DNA of 64,000 nucleotides from Xestospongia bergquistia. Lineage: Eukaryota > Porifera > Demospongiae > Haplosclerida > Petrosiidae. The stretch lies in NCBI GenBank assembly GCA_963965975.1, contig OZ014420.1:6970001-7034000 (forward strand), written 5' to 3'. The position numbers and the translations under genes were made by a program. Position 1 is the first letter of the stretch; every line of letters starts with the position of its first letter. Positions 55,844-64,000 of this stretch are shown here, piece after piece. The notes under the pieces were generated by a model. The model had not been told where the DNA came from. It worked only from the letters and a program-made list of their open reading frames with translations, and did not search any database.

Positions 55844-58090
55844 ATGGCCGTCTTAAGTTTCTTTCTTGTTATCCTTTTTATATGCTGTTCTCAAGTTGCT
55901 CAAGGGCAAGACTTGAGCAAAATCCAGCACTTGTATCCTTCTTCTCTACATACTAGTAATGATGTAGATTTGAGTCAGATACAAGAAACTTTGAAGATAT
56001 TATCAGAGAATTTTATAGAAATTCTCATGGACCAGGAGAGTAGCTGCAGTGAACAATGGGTTCAATTGGCAGAGACAAACCATACAGAAACGGTTGCAGG
56101 TCAAACAATTGTGGAAAAAGCTGCTTCTATGGCATATGATGCCTTTGGTAAGCCAGAAGCTGGTATCCTTCGTGGTAACACCCAATTCCGTGGTTCATTT
56201 GATGAGTGTTTTAGTATTAATGTGGATATTGAAATGCAATACTGTTTGATGGGTATGTTAATACAGAACACTTATAATGTATCCATTATGCCAGCATTCA
56301 CTGAAGCAATATGTCTTCCTTCAAATTGTACGTTTGAAGATGTTAAATCAACAGTCAATAAAATCAATGAGCTGTTAGCTATAATAAAATTGAAAATCTT
56401 TGTCAATGAAACACTTGATGGTACTGTCCCATTTTATTACTGCACTCCTGAAGCTAAACCTTCCTATTCAACTGGTGCAATAATCATGTTATTAATCACA
56501 TCAATATTTGGAACATTAGTAATTGTTGGAACATTATTTGATCTGTTACTATATTATTTTAACAAATATATTGAAAACGGACTAGGTTCGATCAACACGG
56601 ATATATTAAAGATGAACAAGGTGAACACCCTTGGTGAGAGGGATAACCTTTTAGGAAGAAACCGACAACCATCAGTGTCAGAACGTATTAAAACTTTTCT
56701 TAAAGAGTCTCTTGTAGGTTTCTCACTATACAAGACTGTACCAACTATATTTTCTACACGTCAGCCATCTTCTGCTATTACTAGTATTAATGGTATTAGA
56801 GTTATCAGTATGTTTTGGGTTATTTTGGGACATACATATGTCTTTTTATTTACGTTTCAAGGTTTTAAAAACCTCTCTCTTCTTGCAATCAACTTTGCTC
56901 CACGATTCTCAGCTCAAGCTGTTTTAAATGGATTCTTTTCAGTCGATTCTTTTTTCTTTTTAAGTGGTGTTCTTGTTTCATATCTTACATTTCGAGAGAT
57001 GGCACGTAAAAGGGGTAAATTCCCTTTCATTACTTATTATCTTCATCGTATCTTACGTTTGACACCAACTTATATGTTTGTTTTATTCTGTTTTTGGTTT
57101 TTAACAGTACATCTTGGACGTGGACCACTATTTCTTGAGTCAACAGGTCCTGATAGTAGCATTGTCAAAAATTGTGAAAGTTATTGGTGGACTAATCTTC
57201 TCTACATCAACAATTTCTATCCAACAAAATTTACTGATCAATGTATGGGCTGGGCATGGTATTTAGCTAATGATATGCAGTTTTTTGTTATATCTCCATT
57301 GTTTCTAATCCTTCTCTATACCTGGTATCCTGCAGGACTTATTGCTATTGCCATCACTTTGTTATCATCATTTGGTGTGACTGGATTTATAGCTGGTTAC
57401 TATGACTACCCTGCTAATATGTTATATGATATATTTGTTGGTATTAAACCTGATCCAAACTTACCTGATGTTTCAACTGAGATCTATGGTAAACCATATT
57501 GTCGTATTGGACCATATCTCATTGGAATAGTACTAGGTTTTATACTATATAATAACTATCGTCTGAACATACACAAAGTTGTGAACTGGTTACTGTATAT
57601 TGTCATGTGGCTAGTAGCTGGTGTTCTAGGTATGGCTGTTGTATATGGTTTTTATCCAACATTTCATGGCCATGCCTTTAGTCAGGTTGAAAACATCATG
57701 TATTTCATGTTCTCTCGTACAACATGGGGTATTTGTTTAGCATTAGTTGTGTATGCTTGTCACTATGGTTACGGAGGAGTCATCAATCGTTTTCTTTCCT
57801 TGCCTTTCTGGGTTCCTTTGAGTCGTCTGACATTTAATGCTTATCTTGTTCATGAGGTTGTATTGGTGGTGATCTTTGGTGATCTGAGAGACACCATTTT
57901 TTATACAGACATCACTATTGCTGTGTACATAATAGCTAATGTTGTCATATCATATGGTATAGCTGGACTAGTGTCTATCTTTGTTGAATTCCCACTCTCT
58001 AACTTGGAGTCAGCTACTTTTAAATTATTTGGTGCTCATTTACGTGAGTCAACTCGACGAGTTAATCAGGAGACAGCAAGTAATAAATGA
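55844..58090 (+). CDS. NRF-6-like acyltransferase-3 membrane protein, copy 1
   Basis: An intact single-exon gene of 748 residues. A signal peptide (MAVLSFFLVILFICCSQVAQG) leads to an extracellular NRF domain with paired cysteines (SSCSEQW, DECFSI, QYCLMG, AICLPSNC, FYYCTPE). A transmembrane helix follows (IIMLLITSIFGTLVIVGTLFDLLLYYF), then a cytosolic stretch. The acyltransferase-3 core of about ten helices starts ITSINGIRVISMFWVILGHTYVF, with the family R-x-x-S/A-x-x-W-V-x-x-G-H pattern, and FFSVDSFFFLSGVLVSY. The family includes C. elegans NRF-6, linked to lipid or drug transport in the intestine. The substrate here is unknown. First of at least four tandem copies. Confidence 0.93.
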   Translation: MAVLSFFLVILFICCSQVAQGQDLSKIQHLYPSSLHTSNDVDLSQIQETLKILSENFIEILMDQESSCSEQWVQLAETNHTETVAGQTIVEKAASMAYDAFGKPEAGILRGNTQFRGSFDECFSINVDIEMQYCLMGMLIQNTYNVSIMPAFTEAICLPSNCTFEDVKSTVNKINELLAIIKLKIFVNETLDGTVPFYYCTPEAKPSYSTGAIIMLLITSIFGTLVIVGTLFDLLLYYFNKYIENGLGSINTDILKMNKVNTLGERDNLLGRNRQPSVSERIKTFLKESLVGFSLYKTVPTIFSTRQPSSAITSINGIRVISMFWVILGHTYVFLFTFQGFKNLSLLAINFAPRFSAQAVLNGFFSVDSFFFLSGVLVSYLTFREMARKRGKFPFITYYLHRILRLTPTYMFVLFCFWFLTVHLGRGPLFLESTGPDSSIVKNCESYWWTNLLYINNFYPTKFTDQCMGWAWYLANDMQFFVISPLFLILLYTWYPAGLIAIAITLLSSFGVTGFIAGYYDYPANMLYDIFVGIKPDPNLPDVSTEIYGKPYCRIGPYLIGIVLGFILYNNYRLNIHKVVNWLLYIVMWLVAGVLGMAVVYGFYPTFHGHAFSQVENIMYFMFSRTTWGICLALVVYACHYGYGGVINRFLSLPFWVPLSRLTFNAYLVHEVVLVVIFGDLRDTIFYTDITIAVYIIANVVISYGIAGLVSIFVEFPLSNLESATFKLFGAHLRESTRRVNQETASNK

Positions 58091-58477
58091 GAAGATGCAA
58101 TAGAGACTACTCATAAGTTATACTTCAATTTATTGAACAACATAATAATTTTAGATATTACTTTGTTCATGCACTATAGTTATGATATCATTCATTAAGT
58201 TACTATACACATCTTCACATAGCATTGTTTTATTAAATGTCAACTTTCCATATGATGTTCCTCAATTAAAGTGATAACTTTGTAAAATTAAAAATATCAT
58301 GTGATATATAAATTTCTTCTCTATTATACATAGGGTATTGTCTGCCATTAGAAGCAAGACAAGTTGGAAACTAATGATAAGGCGAAATCTTCTCATTGTA
58401 AATTTAATATTTATAATGTATATATTTGTATACTATAAAAATAATAATATTCATGAATAGGGAATATCTACTGCACA
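58091..58477. other. Spacer between NRF copies 1 and 2
   Basis: AT-rich, with the 3' UTR and a promoter for copy 2. Unlike the 131-195-bp spacers further on, it shows no obvious similarity to them. No gene seen. Confidence 0.6.
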
Positions 58478-60756
58478 ATGATCGACCTAAGACTTTCTTT
58501 TGTTGTTCTTTTCGTCTGCTGTTCTCAAATAGCTCGAGGACAAGATCTGAGAAAAATCCAGCAGCTACATACTAACAATGATATAGATTTCGAAAAGATA
58601 GAAGAAGCTCTGAAGATATTATCAGAGAATTTCCTCTCTACTCTTAAGGCCCAGGAGAGTAGCTGTAGTGAACAATGGACTCAGTTGGAAAAGGCAAACC
58701 ATACAGAAACAGTTGCAGGAGAGCTACTTGTGTTTGCAGGTGATTCTGTAGCATACGATGCTTTTGGTAAACCAGAAGCTGATATCTTTCATGGTAACAC
58801 CCAATATCGTGGTTCATTTGATGAGTGTTTTAGTATTAATATAAATATTGATATGCAATACTGTTTGATGGGTATGTATATAACAAACAGTTTGTTTGTA
58901 CCCATTTTACCACCACTCACTGAAGCAATATGTCTTCCTTCAAATTGCACGTTTACAAATGTCAGATCAACTATCGATGCAATCAATATCTTGTTAGCTA
59001 TAGCATCTATTGATTTCCGTATTTTTGTCAATGAGACAATTCTTAATGGTACTGTCCCATTTTATTACTGCACTCCTGAAGCTAAACCTTCCTATTCAAC
59101 TGGTGCAATAATCATGTTAACAATCACATCAATATTTGGAGCATTAGTAATTGTTGGAACATTATTTGATCTGTTACTATATTATTACAAAAATAGAAAT
59201 AAGAAGAATGCCTTGGGCTCCCTCAATCCGGAAATATTGAAACTAGACAAAGGAGAGAGTAATGACATTATTGGAGAGAAAGACAGCCTTTTAGGAAAAA
59301 GTCAAAAGCTATCAATGTCAGGACGTTGTCATACATTTTTTAAAGATTCTCTTGTAGGTGTCTCACTATACAAGACTGTACCAACTATATTATCTACACA
59401 CCAGCCATCTTCTGCTATTACTAGTATCAATGGTATTAGAGTTATTAGTATGTTCTGGGTTATTTTGGGACATACATATGTCTTTCTTTTAGGATATAAT
59501 GGTTACAAAAATTCTGCTTATATAATTTCTACATTTCCTGCACGATTCTCAGCTCAAGCTGTTTTAAATGGATATTTTTCAGTCGATTCTTTTTTCTTTT
59601 TAAGTGGTGTTCTTGTTTCATATCTTACATTTCGAGAAATGGCACGTAAAAAGGGTAAATTCCCTTTCATTACTTATTATCTTCATCGTATCTTACGTTT
59701 GACACCAACTTATATGTTTGTTCTATTCTTTTATTGGTTTTTAACAGTACATCTTGGACGTGGACCACTATTTCTTGAGTCAACAGGTCCTGATAGTAGC
59801 ATTGTCAAAAATTGTGAAAGTTATTGGTGGACTAATCTTCTCTACATCAACAATTTCTACCCAACAAAATTTACTGATCAATGTATGGGCTGGGCATAGT
59901 ATTTAGCTAATGATATGCAGTTTTTGTTATATCTCCATTGTTTCTAATCCTTCTCTATACCTGGTATCCTGCAGGACTTATTGCTATTGCCATCACTTTG
60001 TTATCATCATTTGGTGTGACTGGATTTATAGCTGGTTACTATGACTACCCTGCTAGTCAGTTTTATGATACATTTGTTGGTATTACTCCTGATCCAAACT
60101 TACCTGATGTTTCAACTGAGATCTATGGTAAACCATATTGTCGTATTGGACCATATCTCATTGGAATAGTACTGGGTTTTATACTATATAATAATTATTG
60201 TCTGAAGATACGTAAAGTTGTGAACTGGTTACTGTACATTGCCATGTGGCTAGTAGCTGGTGTTCTAGGTATGGCTGTTGTATATGGTTTTTATCCAACA
60301 TTTCATGGCCATGCCTTTAGTCAGGTTGAAAACATCATGTATTTCATGTTCTCTCGTACAACATGGGGTATTTGTCTAGCATTAGTTGTGTATGCTTGTC
60401 ACTATGGTTACGGAGGAGTTATCAATCGTTTTCTTTCCTTGCCTTTCTGGGTTCCTTTGAGTTGTCTGACATTTAATGCTTATCTTGTTCATGAGGTTGT
60501 ATTGATTGTGATATTTGGTGATCAGAGAGAACCCTTCTTTTATACAGACATCACTATGGCTGTATATATAATAGCTAATGTTGTCATATCATATGGTATA
60601 GCTGGACTAGTGTCTATCTTTGTTGAGTTCCCACTCTCTAATTTGGAGTCAGCTACTTTTAAATTATTTGGTGCTCGTTTACGTGAGTCAACTCGACGAG
60701 TTAATCAGGAGACAGCAAGTAACAAAAGAGAAGACAAGATAGAAACTAATATGTAG
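58478..60756 (+). pseudogene. NRF-6-like acyltransferase-3, copy 2, interrupted
   Basis: Full-length relative of copy 1, with its own divergent signal peptide (MIDLRLSFVVLFVCCSQIARG), an intact NRF domain and the first half of the acyltransferase core. The frame is broken by two nearby lesions. A TGG-to-TAG change ends translation at 59897-59899 (after MGWA), and a T is lost from the run in CAGTTTTTTG near 59921-59926. The downstream frame (59938-60756) is otherwise intact to a TAG. The truncated 473-residue product would keep the NRF domain and a few helices. It could be a recent pseudogene or an assembly or allelic defect. Confidence 0.85.
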
Positions 60757-60887
60757 TAAAAAAGTTTTTATTGTTTAAAAATATTTTGTGTAGTAAAATA
60801 CTATTCACAGCTATCTATATCTCATGTCATGCATGTGACTCTAGTGATGAGCTGATATCAATGTGCTGAGTTAGGACATTTGAAATT

Positions 60888-63110
60888 ATGGTTGCCCTTA
60901 GTATCATTTTTGTTGTCCTTTTTATCTGTTGTTCCTCTCAAGTTGCTCAAGGACAAGACTTGAGCAAAATCCAGCACTTGTATCCCTCTTCTCTACATAC
61001 TAGTAATGATGTACATTTGAGTCAGATACAAGAAACTTTGAAGATATTATCAGAGAATTTTATAGAAATTCTCATGGACCAGGAGAGTAGCTGCAGTGAA
61101 CAATGGGCTCAATTGGCAGAGACAAACCATACAGAAACAGTTGCAGGTCAAACAATTGTGGAAAAAGCTGCTTCTATGGCATATGATGCCTTTGGTAAGC
61201 CAGAAGCTGGTATCCTTCGTGGTAACAATCAATTTCTTGGTTCATTTGATGAGTGTTTTAGTATTAATGTGGATATTGAAATGCAATACTGTTCGATGGG
61301 TATGTTAATACTGAACAGTTTTTATGTACCAATCATACCACCACTCACTGAAGCAATATGTCTTCCTTCAAATTGTACGTTTGAAGATGTTAAATCAACA
61401 GTCAATAAAATCAATGATCTGTTAGCTATAATGAAATTGTATATCTTTGTCAATGAAACACTTGATGGTACTGTCCCATTTTATTACTGCACTCCTGAAG
61501 CTAAACCTTCCTATTCAACTGGTGCAATAATGATGTTATTAATCACATCAATATTTGGAGCATTAGTAATTGTTGGAACATTATTTGATCTGTTACTATA
61601 TTATTTTAACAAAACAGAAGATGAAAATGAGTTGGCTACAATTAACATTAAGAAAAAAACAGAAGAAAATGATGTCATTGGTGGAGAAAGGGAAAGTCTC
61701 TTGGGAAGAAGCCCAAAACCATCACGTATTAAAACTTTTCTAAAAGAGTCTCTTGTAGGTTTCTCACTATACAAGACTGTACCAACTATATTTTCTACAC
61801 GTCAGCCATCTTCTGCTATTACTAGTATCAATGGTATTAGAGTTATCAGTATGTTTTGGGTTATTTTAGGACACACCTACTTCTTTTTATTTATTTTAAG
61901 TGGCTTTAAAAATCAATCTCGTCTAATCACTAACTTTGCTCCACGATTCTCAGCTCAAGCTGTTTTAAATGGATTCTTTTCAGTTGATTCTTTTTTCTTT
62001 TTAAGTGGTGTTCTTGTTTCATATCTTACATTTCGAGAGATGGAACGCAAAAGGGGTAAATTCCCTTTCATTACTTATTATCTTCATCGTATCTTACGTT
62101 TGACACCAACTTATATGTTTGTTTTATTCTGTTTTTGGTTTTTAACAGTACATCTTGGACGTGGACCAAAATTTCATCTGGTAGCTGGTCCCGATAGTAG
62201 TTTATACAAAAATTGTGAAAGTTATTGGTGGACTAATCTTCTCTACATCAACAATTTCTATCCAACAAAATTTGCTGATCAATGTATGAGCTGGGCTTGG
62301 TATTTAGCTAATGATATGCAGTTTTTTGTTATATCTCCATTGTTTCTAATCCTTCTCTATACCTGGTATCCTGCAGGACTTATTGCTATTGCCATCACTT
62401 TGTTATCATCATTTGGTGTGACTGGATTTATAGCTGGTTACTATGACTACCCTGCTAGTCAGTTTTATGATGCATTTGTTGGTATTACTCCTGATCCAAA
62501 CTTACCTGATGTTTCAACTGAGATCTATGGTAAACCATATTGTCGTATTGGACCATATCTCATTGGAATAGTACTGGGTTTTATCCTATATAATAATTAT
62601 CGTCTAAACATACGTCAAGTTGTTAACTGGTTACTGTATATTGTTATGTGGCTAGTAGCTGGTGTTCTAGGTATGGCTGTTGTATATGGTTTTTATCCAA
62701 TATTTCATGGCCATCCCTTTAGTCAGGTTGAAAACATCATGTATTTCATGTTCTCTCGTACAACATGGGGTATTTGTTTAGCATTAGTTGTGTATGCTTG
62801 TCACTATGGTTACGGAGGAGTCATCAATCGTTTTCTTTCCTTGCCTTTCTGGGTTCCTTTGAGTCGTCTGACATTTAATGCTTATCTTGTTCATGAGATC
62901 GTATTAGGAGCTATATTTGGTGATCAGAGAGACACCATTTTTTATACAGACATCACTATGGCTGTATATATAATAGCTAATGTTGTCATATCATATGGTA
63001 TAGCTGGACTAGTGTCTATCTTTGTTGAGTTCCCACTCTCTAACTTGGAAACAGCTACCTTTAAATTATTTGGTGCTCGTTTGCGTGAGTCAACTCGACG
63101 TGTTAATTAG
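60888..63110 (+). CDS. NRF-6-like acyltransferase-3, copy 3
   Basis: Intact single-exon gene of 740 residues with the same domain order. The NRF domain is nearly that of copy 1, but the cytosolic linker differs (TEDENELATINIKKKTEENDV) and the loop after GHTY reads FFLFILSGFKNQSRLITNF. The C-terminus is shorter than in copies 1 and 2 because CAG has become TAG after ESTRRVN. The downstream bases still encode a degenerate tail. Loss of ten terminal residues after the last helix is probably tolerated. Confidence 0.92.
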   Translation: MVALSIIFVVLFICCSSQVAQGQDLSKIQHLYPSSLHTSNDVHLSQIQETLKILSENFIEILMDQESSCSEQWAQLAETNHTETVAGQTIVEKAASMAYDAFGKPEAGILRGNNQFLGSFDECFSINVDIEMQYCSMGMLILNSFYVPIIPPLTEAICLPSNCTFEDVKSTVNKINDLLAIMKLYIFVNETLDGTVPFYYCTPEAKPSYSTGAIMMLLITSIFGALVIVGTLFDLLLYYFNKTEDENELATINIKKKTEENDVIGGERESLLGRSPKPSRIKTFLKESLVGFSLYKTVPTIFSTRQPSSAITSINGIRVISMFWVILGHTYFFLFILSGFKNQSRLITNFAPRFSAQAVLNGFFSVDSFFFLSGVLVSYLTFREMERKRGKFPFITYYLHRILRLTPTYMFVLFCFWFLTVHLGRGPKFHLVAGPDSSLYKNCESYWWTNLLYINNFYPTKFADQCMSWAWYLANDMQFFVISPLFLILLYTWYPAGLIAIAITLLSSFGVTGFIAGYYDYPASQFYDAFVGITPDPNLPDVSTEIYGKPYCRIGPYLIGIVLGFILYNNYRLNIRQVVNWLLYIVMWLVAGVLGMAVVYGFYPIFHGHPFSQVENIMYFMFSRTTWGICLALVVYACHYGYGGVINRFLSLPFWVPLSRLTFNAYLVHEIVLGAIFGDQRDTIFYTDITMAVYIIANVVISYGIAGLVSIFVEFPLSNLETATFKLFGARLRESTRRVN

Positions 63111-63304
63111 GAGACACCAACGGAAGACAAAACTAATATATAGTAAAATTTGTTTTATTGTTTAAAAATATTTTGTGTAGTAAAATTATTGTTTAAAAAT
63201 ATTTTGTGTAGTAAAATACTATTCACAGCTATCTATATCTCATGTCATACATGTGACTCTAGTGATGAGCTGATATCAATGTGCTGAGTAGGACATTTGA
63301 AATT
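63111..63304. other. Spacer between NRF copies 3 and 4, duplicated from the copy 2-3 spacer
   Basis: Matches 60757-60887, including TGATGAGCTGATATCAATGT. It contains an extra tandem duplication of about 30 bp (ATTGTTTAAAAATATTTTGT plus 10), absent from the earlier spacer. Confidence 0.75.
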
Positions 63305-64000
63305 ATGGTTCCCCTTAGTATCATTTTTGTTGTCCTTTTTATCTGTTGTTCCTCTCAAGTTGCTCAAGGACAAGACTTGAGAAAAATCCAGTACTTGTAT
63401 CCCTCTTCTCTACATACTAGTAATGATGTACATTTGAGTCAGATACAAGAAACTGTGAAGATATTATCAGAGAATTTTATAGAAATTCTCATGGACCAGG
63501 AGAGTAGCTGCAGTGAACAATGGGCTCAATTGGCAGAGACAAACCATACAGAAACAATTGCAGGTCAAACAATTGTGGAAAAAGCTGCTTCTATGGCATA
63601 TGATGCCTTTGGTAAGCCACAAGCTGGTATCCTTCGTGGCAACACCCAATTTTTTGGTTCATTTGATGAGTGTTTTAGTATTAATGTGGATATTGAAATG
63701 CAATACTGTTTGATGGGTATGTTAATACTGAACACTTCTTATGTACCCATTCTACCACCATTCACTGAAGCAATATGTCTTCCTTCAAATTGTACGTTTG
63801 AAGATGTTAAATCAACAGTCAATAAAATCAATGAGCTGTTAGCTATAATGAAATTGCAAATCTTAGTCAATGAAACACTTCTTAATGGTACTGTCCCATT
63901 TTATTACTGTACTCCTGAAGCTAAGCCCTCATATTCAGCTGGTGCAATAATGATGTTATTAATCACATCAATATTTGGAGCATTAGTAATTGTTGGAACA
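63305..64000 (+). CDS. NRF-6-like acyltransferase-3, copy 4 (partial, runs off window)
   Basis: The start ATG is at 63305-63307 (MVPLSIIFVVLFICCSSQ). The open frame continues to the window edge through the NRF domain (SSCSEQWAQLAETNHTET, AICLPSNCTFED, FYYCTPEAKPSYSAGA) into the first membrane helix (MMLLITSIFGALVIVGT). No lesion was seen in the visible 232 codons. It is closest to copy 3. Confidence 0.9.
   Translation, partial: MVPLSIIFVVLFICCSSQVAQGQDLRKIQYLYPSSLHTSNDVHLSQIQETVKILSENFIEILMDQESSCSEQWAQLAETNHTETIAGQTIVEKAASMAYDAFGKPQAGILRGNTQFFGSFDECFSINVDIEMQYCLMGMLILNTSYVPILPPFTEAICLPSNCTFEDVKSTVNKINELLAIMKLQILVNETLLNGTVPFYYCTPEAKPSYSAGAIMMLLITSIFGALVIVGT

Overview
This is an animal nuclear genome window, most likely from a demosponge (Amphimedon-like; this is inference). 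It is AT-rich and gene-dense. Introns are mostly about 45-60 bp with GT..AG ends, and intergenic gaps are often under 120 bp. All recognisable genes are metazoan or eukaryotic. Ligands with the TGF-beta cystine knot point to an animal, and the very short introns and tight packing fit a sponge. No bacterial operon, CRISPR array or intact autonomous transposon was seen.

Layout. At 1-16 kb lie CAND1 (3' half, +), a penta-EF-hand protein (+), RPN2 (-), UPF3 (+), gamma-glutamyltransferase (-), AK2 (+), AP5S1 (-), a crotonase-fold enzyme (+) and a GTSF1-like piRNA-pathway zinc-finger protein (-). At 16-27 kb lie SNRNP40 (+) and three TGF-beta-family ligands. One tandem segmental duplication of about 4.3 kb explains this block. 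Its breakpoints lie inside the first exons of the GTSF1-like gene and of the third TGF-beta gene. The second unit carries a decayed SNRNP40 copy and an intact TGF-beta copy. At 28-36 kb is PASK (-), with large introns full of minisatellites and microsatellites. At 36-44 kb lie a PAIP1-like gene (+), ELP6 (-), KICS2 (+), a small unrecognised gene (+) and RPLP0 (-), which hosts a C/D-box snoRNA resembling SNORD83. At 44-56 kb lie ESD (+), GATAD1 (-), an ACOT7-like thioesterase (-), POLR3K (+), an unrecognised multi-exon gene (-), EEF1A (-) and a DCDC2-like doublecortin gene (+). At 56-64 kb is a head-to-tail array of at least four single-exon NRF-6-like acyltransferase-3 genes. One of these is broken, and the last runs off the window.

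Strands alternate almost perfectly in the first 16 kb and again at 36-48 kb. This gives many divergent pairs with 38-270 bp between start codons, hence probable shared promoters, and convergent pairs with as little as 4 bp between stop codons. The genes are mostly unrelated housekeeping genes (ubiquitin ligase exchange, ER glycosylation, nonsense-mediated decay, translation, splicing, nutrient sensing), so proximity does not imply a shared pathway.

The most interesting signals are four. First, the duplicated TGF-beta ligands differ almost only by amino-acid-changing substitutions in the mature finger region. Second, the RPLP0 intron holds a snoRNA with a 13-nt guide to 18S rRNA. Third, several short palindromic motifs recur through the window: X-box-like, E-box pairs, and CCACACCC followed by TAATTA. 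Fourth, several simple-repeat arrays sit exactly at 3' splice sites.
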